The notes below the pieces were generated by a model that did no database searches, was not told the DNA's origin, and was given only the letters and a program-made list of their open reading frames with translations. The position numbers and the translations under genes were made by a program. From GWA1-39-11 sp964640435 (lineage in GTDB: Bacteria > Patescibacteriota > Microgenomatia > Levybacterales > GWA1-39-11), in NCBI GenBank assembly GCA_964640435.1, contig CAZXFJ010000001.1:62001-126000 (forward strand): 64,000 nt of DNA. Direction: 5' to 3'. Within the stretch, counting starts at the first letter, position 1. Every line of letters begins with the position of its first letter. This document shows positions 1 to 8,612 of this stretch, piece by piece.

Positions 1-737
1 CAAGGCTTAAAGTTCTTGAAGCAATGATGGGTGTTATGCCTTCATCTCGAACAGATGTATCAAAATACGCGCCAAAAATTAAAACAGTTAAGATTGATCC
101 TGAAAGAATTGGGGAAGTTATTGGGTCAGGTGGAAAGACAATCAGAAATATTTCAGCAACAACCGGTGCAACTGTTGATGTTGCAGAAGATGGTACAGTT
201 TCAATCTCTGCAGTTGATGAAGTAGCGGTAGATAAAGCAGCTGAATGGGTTGATCTTATTACTCGTGAACTTAAACGGGGTGAGGTTTTTGAAGGAACAG
301 TCAAAAGAATTGTTAACTTTGGAGCATTTGTTGAGATAGTTCCAGGTAAAGAAGGACTTGTTCATGTGTCTGAAATGTCACCTGATTACGTTCAAGACCC
401 ACACGATGTTGTTGAAATTGGTCAAAAAGTTAAAGTTAATGTTAAAGAAGTTGACGAACACGGAAGAATAAACCTTTCAATGCTTTTTGGTGAAAGACCA
501 GAAAGACCTGAAGGTGGACCGAGTGGAGATCGTGGTGATCGAGGACCCAGAGAAGATCGTGGTCCACGTGAGGACCGAGGACCTCGTGAAGACCGTGGTG
601 GAAGAAGAGACTTTAGAAGTGGTCCAAGAGAAGACCGTGGTGGAAGAAGAAGTTTTGGTGGACGAGGCGGAGGACGTGGTCCAAAAAGAGCTCCATTTGA
701 TAACATGCGCCCCAACGGTGACGACCGCAGAAGATAA
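1..737 (+). CDS. pnp: Polyribonucleotide nucleotidyltransferase, C-terminal part (5' end outside window)
   Basis: Phosphorolytic 3'-5' exoribonuclease for mRNA decay; only the RNA-binding end is in the window. The reading frame is open from the first bases with no plausible start, so the gene begins upstream. Visible are a KH domain (GEVIGSGGKTIR, about 100-225 bp) and an S1 domain (GTVKRIVNFGAFVEI, with GLVHVSEM, about 270-490 bp). These are followed by an unusual tail of about 80 residues rich in Arg and Gly, with GPREDR repeats and an RRSFGGRGGGRG stretch, ending in DDRRR. KH-S1 order is diagnostic of PNPase. The tail probably adds RNA or partner binding (inference). The catalytic RNase PH-like domains cannot be seen here. 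Confidence 0.93.
   Translation, partial: RLKVLEAMMGVMPSSRTDVSKYAPKIKTVKIDPERIGEVIGSGGKTIRNISATTGATVDVAEDGTVSISAVDEVAVDKAAEWVDLITRELKRGEVFEGTVKRIVNFGAFVEIVPGKEGLVHVSEMSPDYVQDPHDVVEIGQKVKVNVKEVDEHGRINLSMLFGERPERPEGGPSGDRGDRGPREDRGPREDRGPREDRGGRRDFRSGPREDRGGRRSFGGRGGGRGPKRAPFDNMRPNGDDRRR
543..638 (+). repeat. GPREDR-coding repeats in the pnp tail
   Basis: Three tandem 18-bp units at 543-596 and a fourth at 621-638 each encode Gly-Pro-Arg-Glu-Asp-Arg. Codons differ between units (CCC/CCA/CCT, GAT/GAC), so the peptide appears to be kept rather than being a very recent DNA duplication. Confidence 0.8.
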
Positions 738-752
738 ATAGCTTAATTTAAT

Positions 753-944
753 ATGTCAGAACACGAAAAGAGAATAATTAAAGTGGATGAGTCTATTGAG
801 AATCCTGCAGAGCTTGCTATACAAGGATCTAAATTATTTGAAAGTGGAAATGTTGAAGACGGAAATGAACTTATGAGGCAGGCAATTTATAAAGGATTTA
901 ACAAAGCAGTTCCGCCTTTAAAAATAATTAAAAAAGAGGAATAA
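753..944 (+). CDS. Small uncharacterised protein (63 aa)
   Basis: A short acidic/basic soluble protein that I do not recognise. It starts at an ATG in the AATATG context typical of this genome, 15 nt after pnp, so it is probably co-transcribed with it. The middle (ENPAELAIQGSKLFESG) reads as one or two helices resembling a single tetratricopeptide-like hairpin (inference only). No signal peptide, metal motif or membrane segment is visible. Coding status rests on start context, spacing and amino-acid composition. Confidence 0.6.
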   Translation: MSEHEKRIIKVDESIENPAELAIQGSKLFESGNVEDGNELMRQAIYKGFNKAVPPLKIIKKEE

Positions 945-982
945 CTCTTACATTTTTCTTATCTTTCTTTGCAGCTTCTTCT

Positions 983-1025
983 CAGCTTAAAGTTTTAATA
1001 TTTATATATGTTAAAAACTAAGCTG
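983..1025. terminator. Imperfect hairpin downstream of the pnp unit
   Basis: CAGCTTA at 983-989 pairs with TAAGCTG at 1019-1025, and GTTTTAA at 992-998 pairs with the TTAAAAAC side with one bulge; the loop is about 12 nt. No T-run follows, so it may be an RNA 3'-end or processing hairpin rather than a classical terminator. Confidence 0.35.
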
Positions 1026-1028
1026 CTC

Positions 1029-1047
1029 ATATATGAATTTCATATAT
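1029..1047. promoter_or_regulatory. Palindrome upstream of the Lon-like gene
   Basis: ATATATGAA at 1029-1037 and TTCATATAT at 1039-1047 form a perfect 9-bp inverted repeat around one base. It lies about 35 bp upstream of the -10 element of the next gene, where a -35 or operator could be. Low base complexity limits confidence. Confidence 0.3.
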
Positions 1048-1082
1048 TACGTTTCCTCGTTAATATTCGTCCACAGTAATGT

Positions 1083-1088
1083 TATACT
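1083..1088 (+). promoter_or_regulatory. -10 element, leaderless start of the Lon-like gene
   Basis: TATACT ends 6 nt before the ATG at 1095, so the predicted transcription start coincides with the start codon. No clear -35 is seen. Confidence 0.55.
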
Positions 1089-1094
1089 TTTAGT

Positions 1095-2228
1095 ATGGAT
1101 ACTGCCCAAAAAGCGGATACTACTGATGTGAATCAGGCGCAGCCAGCCGCATCTACACAAAATAACGCTGCTTTTAGTATTGATGAAGAGCTAGCAAAGC
1201 TTGATAAGAAGATAGCTGATGCTTCAATGCCTCAAGATTTACATGATAAAGCTGTTGCTATGAACAACAGGCTTAAAATTATTAAAGGAGATCCGGGATT
1301 TTTCTTAGAGTTTGATTCAATAAGCCGATATATTGAATGGATTACAAATCTTCCTTGGAATAAAGCCTCAGAAGATATACTCGATCTTAAACATGCGATG
1401 GATGTATTAAATAAAAATCACTATGGTCTTAACGATGTTAAAGAAAAAATAATGGAATATATGTCAATTATGATAAGAAAAAAACAACAAAATATGGGTG
1501 CTGAGAGTTTTGCGCGTGCGCCAATTCTTTCACTTGTTGGACTTGTCGGAGTAGGAAAAACAACAATTGCATATTCAATTGCAGAAGCATTGGGTAGAAA
1601 GATTGCAAGAATTCCATTTGGAGGAATGGGATCGGCTTCTCAGCTTCGTGGTAAAACGAGGCTTTTTCCTGATGCAGAACCAGGGCTTGTTATAAAAGCA
1701 TTAAGAAATGTAGGAACAAATAATCCAGTTATTTTACTTGACGAAATTGATCGTGTATCAGCCGAAGCCAGAGCGGATATTATGGGAGTTTTAGTAGAGT
1801 TACTCGATCCAACACAAAATAAAGCATTCACAGATCACTTTATAGATTACCCATTTAATCTTCAAAATGTTTTATTTATCGCTACAAGTAACAATACTAA
1901 AGATATTTCAACAGCGGTTTTGGATCGTTTAGAAATAATTCAAATGCCTTCATATACTGATCAAGAAAAAATATTTATCGCAAAAAATTACATGTTTCCA
2001 AAAGTTTTAAAAGAATCAGGAATGCAACCAACGGATATTATTATCGATGATGCAACATGGGAAGAAATTGTTAGGCCTTTGGGATACGATTCCGGTATTC
2101 GTTCTCTTGAGAGAATTGTTCAAGGCGTAGTTCGCAAAGTTGTTTATCAGCAGTTACTTGGGAAAATTCCTCAAGGTCCGTTTAAAATCACAAGTCAGAA
2201 TGTTAAACAATTCGTTCCGGCTTGGTAG
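1095..2228 (+). CDS. Lon-family AAA+ ATPase lacking the protease domain
   Basis: 377 residues that align with the ATPase core of Lon. A helical region (NRLKIIKGDPGFF, then ITNLPW, as in Lon before its ATPase) leads into Walker A GLVGVGKT (residues 149-156), the FGGMGSASQLRGKTR segment, Walker B VILLDEID (about 212-219), a sensor region ATSNN, and a C-terminal lid with GIRSLER. Family Lon proteins are about 770-800 residues with an N-terminal LON domain and a C-terminal Ser-Lys protease domain; both are missing here, and the frame ends in a normal stop with no protease remnant before the next gene. It probably acts as a cytoplasmic unfoldase or chaperone rather than a protease (inference). It is transcribed alone from a leaderless promoter. 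Confidence 0.85.
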   Translation: MDTAQKADTTDVNQAQPAASTQNNAAFSIDEELAKLDKKIADASMPQDLHDKAVAMNNRLKIIKGDPGFFLEFDSISRYIEWITNLPWNKASEDILDLKHAMDVLNKNHYGLNDVKEKIMEYMSIMIRKKQQNMGAESFARAPILSLVGLVGVGKTTIAYSIAEALGRKIARIPFGGMGSASQLRGKTRLFPDAEPGLVIKALRNVGTNNPVILLDEIDRVSAEARADIMGVLVELLDPTQNKAFTDHFIDYPFNLQNVLFIATSNNTKDISTAVLDRLEIIQMPSYTDQEKIFIAKNYMFPKVLKESGMQPTDIIIDDATWEEIVRPLGYDSGIRSLERIVQGVVRKVVYQQLLGKIPQGPFKITSQNVKQFVPAW

Positions 2229-2240
2229 GATTTTTCCTAC
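2225..2240 (+). terminator. Small hairpin at the end of the Lon-like gene
   Basis: GTAGGA at 2225-2230 and TCCTAC at 2235-2240 form a perfect 6-bp stem with a TTTT loop overlapping the stop codon. There is no T-run, so termination is uncertain. Confidence 0.35.
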
Positions 2241-2282
2241 AAATGATTACATTCATGCTTGTTTGTGATCATCAATAAGTTG

Positions 2283-2288
2283 TTAAAT
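2283..2288 (+). promoter_or_regulatory. -10-like element for the RNase J gene
   Basis: TTAAAT ends 6 nt before the ATG at 2295, the spacing seen at many other unit starts here. The hexamer itself is weak. Confidence 0.4.
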
Positions 2289-2294
2289 ATTATT

Positions 2295-3950
2295 ATGGAT
2301 TCACTTACATTTATTTCAATTGGTGGAGTTGGGGATGTTACCAAAAACATGTATGCATATGTTTACGGTAAAGATATTTTAATCGTTGATTGTGGTATAG
2401 GTTTTGTAAACGATACTATGCCGGGAGTGGATCTTACAATTCCAAACGTTTCGTATTTGAAACAACAGATCGCAGCAGGATATAGAATCGTTGGAATGAT
2501 ATTGTCTCACGGACATGAAGACCATATAGGAGCATTACCATTTATACTACCACAGCTACCTCAGTTTCCTGTATATGGAACAACTCTTACTGCGGCACTT
2601 TCAAATGATAAGCTCGCGGAATTTGGTGAGAAAAACCGAGTTCAGACAGTTTCATATAACGACACTTTAAAGCTTGGCGTTTTTTCTGTTTCCTTTGCTC
2701 GTATAACCCACTCCATAATGGATGCTGCAAATATGTTTATTCGTACTCCAGTTGGTAACTTTTATCACGGAAGTGATTTTAAATTTGATTTTACACCGGC
2801 TGATGGAAGACCTTCAGAGCTTCGTAAAATTGCAAAATGGGGAGACGAAGGAATTCTTTGTACAATGTCAGATTGTTTAGGAGCAGAACGTCCAGGTCAT
2901 TCAAGGTCTGAACTTTCTATTGTAGATAGTTTTGAAGATGAAGTTAAAAAGGCAAAAGGAAAAGTTTTTATAACTACTTATTCTTCAAATATTTCTCGTA
3001 TGAATCAAGCAATTCAAGTTGCAAGAAAATACAATAGACGGGTTTGTTTTATTGGAAGGTCTTTTCTTAAAGTTCGAGATATTGGAAGAAAATTAAAATA
3101 CATGGATTTACCTGCGAAAATGGAGATAAGACCTCAGGAAGTTCGACGTATGAATCCATCAAATGTGATGATTTTGCTTGCGGGTAGTCAGGGTCAGGTT
3201 GAGTCTGGTTTATCACGAATTGCTCAGGATCAAGATCGCGACCTAAGAATAAGCCGTGGAGATACTGTTATTTTTTCAGCTGATCCTATTCCGGGAAATG
3301 AGCTAAATATTAATTCTTTAATTGATATTATCTCCAAAAGAGATGCTCGAGTTGTGTACTCAACATTAACAGATGAATTTCATGTTTCAGGACATGGAGC
3401 GCAAAATGATTTAAAGTTATTAATTTCATTAACAAATCCAAAATTTTTGTTGCCAATTGGTGGAAATTACAAACACATGGCAGCATATAAAAGGATGGCA
3501 GAGGAAATGGGATATACATCAGATAAGGTGATTTTTGCAGACGATGCGAAGCAAATAATATTTACACAAAATGGGTTTAGAGTTGGAAAATCAATTGCAA
3601 CACCGGATGTATATGTTGATCAAATATCTGGTGATTCAATTGATAATTATGTAATTTTGGACAGACAAAAAATTGCAAAAGAAGGAGTTTTGATTATCGT
3701 TTGCGAAGTGAACCAGCTTAACGGGCAATTATTATCAAATCCAGATGTAATTGCTCGCGGTGTATTGTTTGAAAATAAAGATAAATTTGCTGACCAATTA
3801 GGTCGAAAACTTTCAGAGACTTTCTCAAAAAAACAGGACAGAGTTACAAATTGGAATTTTTACAGAAAAACAATACAAATGACTGCCGAAAGAATATTAT
3901 ATGATGAGGGAAGATCTCCTCTGGTGGTACCCGTAGTAATCGAGAACTGA
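2295..3950 (+). CDS. rnj: Ribonuclease J family metallo-beta-lactamase nuclease
   Basis: RNase J-type endo/5'-3' exoribonuclease for RNA maturation and decay. The 551-residue length fits the family. The metal motif SHGHEDHIGALP gives His72, His74, Asp76 and His77, and the downstream ligand regions THSIMD and GSDFKFD follow. The beta-CASP part (FIGRSF, GSQGQ, FSADPIPGNE) and the HVSGHGA motif are all visible. I chose the ATG at 2295 (MDSLTFISIGG) over an in-frame start 36 nt upstream because it places the start 6 nt after a -10-like hexamer and matches RNase J N-termini. With PNPase nearby, this end of the window is rich in RNA-turnover genes. Confidence 0.9.
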   Translation: MDSLTFISIGGVGDVTKNMYAYVYGKDILIVDCGIGFVNDTMPGVDLTIPNVSYLKQQIAAGYRIVGMILSHGHEDHIGALPFILPQLPQFPVYGTTLTAALSNDKLAEFGEKNRVQTVSYNDTLKLGVFSVSFARITHSIMDAANMFIRTPVGNFYHGSDFKFDFTPADGRPSELRKIAKWGDEGILCTMSDCLGAERPGHSRSELSIVDSFEDEVKKAKGKVFITTYSSNISRMNQAIQVARKYNRRVCFIGRSFLKVRDIGRKLKYMDLPAKMEIRPQEVRRMNPSNVMILLAGSQGQVESGLSRIAQDQDRDLRISRGDTVIFSADPIPGNELNINSLIDIISKRDARVVYSTLTDEFHVSGHGAQNDLKLLISLTNPKFLLPIGGNYKHMAAYKRMAEEMGYTSDKVIFADDAKQIIFTQNGFRVGKSIATPDVYVDQISGDSIDNYVILDRQKIAKEGVLIIVCEVNQLNGQLLSNPDVIARGVLFENKDKFADQLGRKLSETFSKKQDRVTNWNFYRKTIQMTAERILYDEGRSPLVVPVVIEN

Positions 3951-4001
3951 CATTAGAAGCTTTGAATTTCAAGCAAAAAGTGATATCCTTTATAGGCATT
4001 T

Positions 4002-6149
4002 ATGGCAAGAAAGAAAAAGGCTGCAAAAAGAAGAAAGTATAAGAAAAGAAGTAGTGGTAAGCTCCAAAGTGGAACAATTTACACAATCTTTGCATTAGGT
4101 TCAATTGTTTCAGGTATAGGATTATTAGCGTCATATACTCAAGCAAACGAATTACTTACAGAAGCGAATCTTTATTTAACCTCATATTTCGGACCTTTAT
4201 CATTTTTAATTCCAATAATTTTAATTTTATTCGGTTTACTTCTTACCGGTGTTAAAACACCGATAACAAAAGCAACATCATTTTTTGGATTTTTACTTTT
4301 AACAGGATCTTTGCTCGGTTTATTTAGCTCAGGTCAGATTGGTGAAAAAATTGTTGCAACTTCCAATTCAATTTTTCCTCCAGCATTAACATTAGTATTT
4401 TTTATATTCGGAGCTCTAATTGGCCTAATTGTTTGTCTTAACATAACCGCATCACAAATTGGTGCAATTTTTGCAGGGTTATTTGGAGGTATCGGTGCAA
4501 TTGGAAAAGGTCTAGCGCCATTATTTAAAAGCAAAAAACAATTTGCAGTTGATGATATGCAGCAAATTACTATTAAGGGTCTTAAGAATGAGCCAATAAA
4601 AGAGCAGCCAGCAGTTATAGCTCCAACTCTTGCTACGGCAAAACTACCTGAGAAAAAAGATGGGTCTATGGAAGATAAGTTGGTACTTAATAAGCCTATG
4701 GAGCTTGGTGTTTGGGAGTATCCGCCATTATCCCTTTTGTCAGTTCATGCAGGAAAGCGTGATACAGGAGATGTTAAAAAAATAGCAAAAACAATTGAAG
4801 AGACATTACAGAGTTTTGGAATAAAGTCTCGTGTTTCAGAAATTAATGTTGGGCCCTCAGTTACGCAGTATGCTTTGGAAATTGCTTTGGGTACTAAATT
4901 ATCAAAAATAACCGGTTTATCAAATGATTTGGCTTTAGCAACAGAAGCACCAACGGGACAAATCAGAATTGAAGCGCCAATTCCAGGAAGAAATTTGGTT
5001 GGTATTGAAATTCCTAATAGATCAATGGAAATCGTCTCGCTTAAAACTATGCTTGAATCTCCTCAAATGCAGAAAGCAAAATCAAAAACTGCCGTTGCAT
5101 TGGGACTTGATGTTTCAGGGAATGCAGTAGTTGCAGATATTGCAAAAATGCCCCACGTTTTGATCGCAGGAACCACAGGATCTGGAAAATCAGTTATGGT
5201 TAACTCAATTGTTTCATCTATTCTTTTCCGTGCATCTCCAAGTGAGGTTCGTTTTATCATGATCGACCCTAAGCGTGTTGAATTAACAGGCTATAACGGC
5301 ATTCCTCATCTTATGTCTCCAGTTGTTGTAGAGCCGGCCCAAGCAGTATCTGCTCTTAAATGGGCTATGAAAGAAATGGATCGCCGTTATGTTCAATTTC
5401 AAGATTCCGGAGTTAAGAATATTGATTCATACAATGAGCTTGCAGGATTTCAAGCATTACCATATATCGTAATTTTAATCGACGAGCTTGCAGATCTTAT
5501 GGCACTTGCGGCCGTTGAAGTTGAAGATTCAATTGCACGTATTGCACAGATGGCTCGTGCAACCGGAATCCATCTTGTACTTGCAACCCAGCGTCCATCC
5601 GTTGATGTTTTAACAGGTCTTATTAAGGCAAACGTTCCTTGTAGAATATCATTTAACGTTTCTTCTATGATCGATTCTAAAGTTATTATTGATTCGCCAG
5701 GTGCTGAAAAATTACTTGGTCGAGGAGACATGTTGTATGTGCCACCAGATCAGGCAAAACCTGCCAGAATTCAAGGAACATTTGTTTCAGATCAGGATGT
5801 AAAACGAGTTGTTAACTTTATTAAATCAAAAGGTGTACCTGTCCAGTATACTACTGAGGTGGTTGAGCAGGCTGTAAACCTTGGAAAGAAAGGGGCTGCC
5901 GGAATGAATAGTGGCGGTGGTGGAGGCGAGGATGAACTATTTGAACAAGGTGTAAGAATTGTTTGTGCGCATGATAGAGCTTCATCATCACTTCTTCAAA
6001 GAAGGCTTTCTATCGGATTTAATCGCGCAGCAAGGCTCTTAGAACAGCTTGAAGAAGCAGGTGTAGTTGGTCCAGCAGATGGCTCGAAACCACGTGACGT
6101 TTTAGTTCGAAATCCAGATGAGTTTCTTGCTGCCCGTGCCCAACAATAA
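4002..6149 (+). CDS. ftsK: FtsK/SpoIIIE DNA translocase
   Basis: Septal DNA pump that clears chromosomes from the division site. After a very basic cytoplasmic N-terminus come about four transmembrane helices (roughly residues 24-160), a linker of about 70 residues, and the motor domain. The motor has Walker A GTTGSGKS (390-397), an FIMIDPKRVEL motif, Walker B IVILIDELADL and LATQRPSVDVLTG. A glycine linker (SGGGGGEDE) leads to the C-terminal winged-helix gamma domain (SSLLQRRLSIGFNRAARL) that reads KOPS-like sequences. At 715 aa the linker is short compared with E. coli FtsK, but all functional parts are present. A weak -10 (TATAGG, 3991-3996) lies just before the ATG. The RodZ-like gene follows 8 nt later. 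Confidence 0.95.
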   Translation: MARKKKAAKRRKYKKRSSGKLQSGTIYTIFALGSIVSGIGLLASYTQANELLTEANLYLTSYFGPLSFLIPIILILFGLLLTGVKTPITKATSFFGFLLLTGSLLGLFSSGQIGEKIVATSNSIFPPALTLVFFIFGALIGLIVCLNITASQIGAIFAGLFGGIGAIGKGLAPLFKSKKQFAVDDMQQITIKGLKNEPIKEQPAVIAPTLATAKLPEKKDGSMEDKLVLNKPMELGVWEYPPLSLLSVHAGKRDTGDVKKIAKTIEETLQSFGIKSRVSEINVGPSVTQYALEIALGTKLSKITGLSNDLALATEAPTGQIRIEAPIPGRNLVGIEIPNRSMEIVSLKTMLESPQMQKAKSKTAVALGLDVSGNAVVADIAKMPHVLIAGTTGSGKSVMVNSIVSSILFRASPSEVRFIMIDPKRVELTGYNGIPHLMSPVVVEPAQAVSALKWAMKEMDRRYVQFQDSGVKNIDSYNELAGFQALPYIVILIDELADLMALAAVEVEDSIARIAQMARATGIHLVLATQRPSVDVLTGLIKANVPCRISFNVSSMIDSKVIIDSPGAEKLLGRGDMLYVPPDQAKPARIQGTFVSDQDVKRVVNFIKSKGVPVQYTTEVVEQAVNLGKKGAAGMNSGGGGGEDELFEQGVRIVCAHDRASSSLLQRRLSIGFNRAARLLEQLEEAGVVGPADGSKPRDVLVRNPDEFLAARAQQ

Positions 6150-6157
6150 TAACTTCT

Positions 6158-6784
6158 ATGAAAAAGATTTCAGACATATTACGTCAGAGACGTGAAGAAA
6201 GAGGTATAAGTCTTGATAAAGTTGAAGCGGATACAAAGATAAAAAAGGAATTTTTGTTAGCAATTGAACATGGTAATTTTCAGCGACTACCTTCAGGTTA
6301 CGCATTGGGATTTGTGAAGAATTATTCAAAATATTTAGAAATTCCTGTTAGTGAAGCAGTTCCTCTTTTTCGACGTGAATATGCTGGAAAGCATGTAACC
6401 CATATTGTTCCAAATTTTCGTAAATCTCAACACAAATATAATAGAAAATTATTCTTCAATACTCGAACATTTTTAATTCTTGCAGTAGTGGTGTTAGTTG
6501 GGATATATATATTCTTTCAATATAGTTCTTTATTTTTTGCACCAAAACTTACTATTTCTCAGCCTAAAAATGGACAAACAATACAAAACAATGTTGTTGA
6601 AGTTGAGGGGGTAACTGATCCTTATGCAACAGTAACAATAAATAATGAAGAAACATACGTTGATTTACAAGGAAACTTTAAAAAGAGTGAATATCTTTTC
6701 TCGGGTAACAACAAGATAACTGTAGTGGCTAAAAATCGTTTTGGAAAAATAGCTACACGAGAAATTAATGTTAGTGTAAAATAA
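6158..6784 (+). CDS. RodZ-like helix-turn-helix membrane protein
   Basis: Residues 1-75 form an HTH_25/Cro-type domain (LRQRREERGISLDKVEADTK, GYALGFVKNYSKYL) as in the cytoskeleton anchor RodZ. A transmembrane helix follows near 105-125 (FLILAVVVLVGIYIFF), then an external Ig-like/glucodextranase-like beta domain (LTISQPKNGQTIQNN, VTINNEETYVDLQGNF). The architecture matches RodZ-type proteins that link MreB or cell-wall growth to the membrane. It is 8 nt downstream of ftsK, consistent with a division/cell-shape operon. No MreB gene is visible in the window, so the partner is unknown. Confidence 0.75.
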   Translation: MKKISDILRQRREERGISLDKVEADTKIKKEFLLAIEHGNFQRLPSGYALGFVKNYSKYLEIPVSEAVPLFRREYAGKHVTHIVPNFRKSQHKYNRKLFFNTRTFLILAVVVLVGIYIFFQYSSLFFAPKLTISQPKNGQTIQNNVVEVEGVTDPYATVTINNEETYVDLQGNFKKSEYLFSGNNKITVVAKNRFGKIATREINVSVK

Positions 6785-6823
6785 ATTCTTGCTTTTAAAT
6801 CTGCTTCATGCTAACTTATAAAT

Positions 6824-7090
6824 ATGGTAGATCCTGTCCAGGTAGTTTTACTTGTAGTAATTGTTCTTCTAACCCTTCTTCTTTTGGTATTAGGTGTTCA
6901 AGTCTTTTTTATTCTCAAAGAGCTTCGAGAAACGTTATTCAGAGCAAACAAAGTTCTTGAAAACACAGAAAATATTACAGAATCAGTTTCTGAGCCTATG
7001 ACTTTTATCTCCAATCTTCTTCTATCCGCAAAGTCTTTTTCTACTATTTCTAAAATTCTTAAGAGGTTAAAGGAAGACGATGCAGAATAA
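6824..7090 (+). CDS. Small single-pass membrane protein (DUF948-like)
   Basis: 88 residues. A long N-terminal hydrophobic helix (VVLLVVIVLLTLLLLVLGVQ) is followed by a polar helix with TLFRANKVLENTENITESV, resembling DUF948-type general stress membrane proteins. It overlaps the next gene by 11 nt, so the two are probably translated together. The family link is by resemblance only. Confidence 0.6.
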   Translation: MVDPVQVVLLVVIVLLTLLLLVLGVQVFFILKELRETLFRANKVLENTENITESVSEPMTFISNLLLSAKSFSTISKILKRLKEDDAE

Positions 7091-7532
7091 TAAACATGTT
7101 AAACAAGGCGGTGGATCAGCATTTTTCTGGGGTCTTGTTATAGGAGCACTTCTTGCCACATTACTCACTACAAAAAACGGTAGAAAAATTCTTCATGAGC
7201 TAGTAGATATTGTTTTATCAATGATGGAAGATTTTGCTGAGAAGAAAAAGACTTCAAATGTCCCCGTTGTGACTGCTGTTAAGAATACAGTAAACAATAT
7301 AAAGGAAGATATTCGTGAAGAGGTAGAATTTAAGAAAGCTGTAGATGAAATAAATTCTGAAATTGCTGAAGATGAGCAACCTGGTAGTGAAGATGATTTG
7401 GAGGTCAGTTCGACTCCGGTACAAGTTATTGCGGAAGAGGAAGAAATTGTAGTTGATGAAAAAGAGGAATCCCCTAAAAGTAACGGTCATGCTAAAAAGA
7501 GACTCTTCCATGGTATAAGAAAGGCTAAATAG
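7080..7532 (+). CDS. YtxH-like membrane protein with acidic C-terminus
   Basis: 150 residues. GGGSAFFWGLVIGALLATLLTTKNGRKI is the Gly-rich single helix plus T-x-x-x-GR-K pattern of YtxH/gas-vesicle-like stress proteins. The rest is a charged, probably coiled or disordered region (EEVEFKKAVDEINSEIAED, then EEEEIVVDEKEESPKSN). It overlaps the upstream gene by 11 nt, so the pair is likely a functional unit at the membrane. Exact role unknown. Confidence 0.6.
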   Translation: MQNNKHVKQGGGSAFFWGLVIGALLATLLTTKNGRKILHELVDIVLSMMEDFAEKKKTSNVPVVTAVKNTVNNIKEDIREEVEFKKAVDEINSEIAEDEQPGSEDDLEVSSTPVQVIAEEEEIVVDEKEESPKSNGHAKKRLFHGIRKAK

Positions 7533-7576
7533 CCTCAATTTTGCCCCCCAAATTGGTGTTCTAGCCTTAAAATTGA

Positions 7577-7582
7577 TATAAT
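7577..7582 (+). promoter_or_regulatory. -10 element, leaderless start of yvcK-like gene
   Basis: TATAAT ends 7 nt before the ATG at 7590. A weak -35 (TTGGTG, 7553-7558) lies 18 nt upstream. Two small hairpins (AGGCT/AGCCT around 7522-7535 and CAATTT/AAATTG at 7536-7555) sit just before the promoter and may end the upstream transcript. Confidence 0.65.
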
Positions 7583-7589
7583 ATGCATT

Positions 7590-8612
7590 ATGAAAAAGGT
7601 TGTTGTTATTGGTGGTGGAACAGGGACATATACGGCCCTGACTGCCCTTCGTGATAAAAAATATGATCTTACAGCCATTTTGACAATGGTAGATGATGGT
7701 GGATCAAATAAGGTGCTTCGTGATGAATTTGGTCTCCTTCCAACATCTGGTGTAAGGCTTGCTATGGTTGCGCTATCAAGTAAGCCATCACTTCTTCGTG
7801 AACTATTTTTATACCGTTACCACAAGGGAACAGGAATCTCTGGAATGACCTTTGGTAATCTGTTCTTAGCAGCAGTTACTGATATTTTAGGATCTCAAGA
7901 AAAAGCAATTGAGCACACATCGGATATATTAAAAGTTAAAGGAAAAATACTACCAATTTCTCATGAAGATGTTCGCTTGGTCGCGCACTACGAGGATGGA
8001 TCTGAAGTTGTTGGAGAGCATAATATTGATGAACCAACTCACGATGGAAAAATGAAGATTACAAAACTTTTTACACGTCCAGAAGCTACAATAACTGAAC
8101 ATGCAAAGCAAGCAATTTTAGATGCAGATACTATAGTTTTAGGTCCCGGCGACTTTTATACAAATTCTGTAGCAAATCTTGTTATCGGAGGAGTAGTTGA
8201 TGCATTGATGGAATCAAAGGCACAACTCATTTTTGTTATGAATCTTATGACTAAATATGGTGAGACATATGATTATTCTGCATCTCAATATATTGAAGAT
8301 CTTGCAAAATATATTCCACTATCAAGAATAAACGTGCTTTTAATTAATAATGATATGAAGTTACCTGTGGAAACTCTCGAAAAATATAAAGAGGAGTTTT
8401 CAATTCCTGTTGTAGATGATCTAGATAGTATGGATTTGCCAGAGGGCGTAAGAGTAGTTCGTGCACCTATTTTATTTAGAAAAGAAATAGAACCTGAAAA
8501 AGGAGATTTAGTAAAGCGAAGTATGATAAGACATGATCCAAGAAGACTTGGTAAAATATTAACAGAACTTATAGGAACTGATGAGTCTTCAGAGCCTGTT
8601 AACAATGGATAA
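7590..8612 (+). CDS. yvcK: YvcK/CofD-like protein (gluconeogenesis factor family)
   Basis: 340-residue nucleotide-sugar-binding protein of the CofD/YvcK family. In Firmicutes and Actinobacteria its members are needed for growth on gluconeogenic carbon sources and for peptidoglycan control. Seen are GGGTGTYTAL (residues 8-17), MVDDGGSNKVLRDEFG, SGMTFGNLFLAA, GPGDFYTNSVANL and FVMNLMTKYGET, all family hallmarks. A leaderless promoter precedes it. The nth gene begins inside its last codons. Confidence 0.85.
   Translation: MKKVVVIGGGTGTYTALTALRDKKYDLTAILTMVDDGGSNKVLRDEFGLLPTSGVRLAMVALSSKPSLLRELFLYRYHKGTGISGMTFGNLFLAAVTDILGSQEKAIEHTSDILKVKGKILPISHEDVRLVAHYEDGSEVVGEHNIDEPTHDGKMKITKLFTRPEATITEHAKQAILDADTIVLGPGDFYTNSVANLVIGGVVDALMESKAQLIFVMNLMTKYGETYDYSASQYIEDLAKYIPLSRINVLLINNDMKLPVETLEKYKEEFSIPVVDDLDSMDLPEGVRVVRAPILFRKEIEPEKGDLVKRSMIRHDPRRLGKILTELIGTDESSEPVNNG

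Noticed and set aside
422..715. Long open frame on the minus strand across the pnp tail
   Set aside because: It is Pro/Leu/Arg/Ser-rich, as expected from the complement of the Arg/Gly repeat region; no start context or family.
3948..3950. UGA recoded to glycine as in Gracilibacteria or Absconditabacteria
   Set aside because: TGA ends the RNase J gene right where the protein should end, and I saw no gene that needs UGA to be read as an amino acid.
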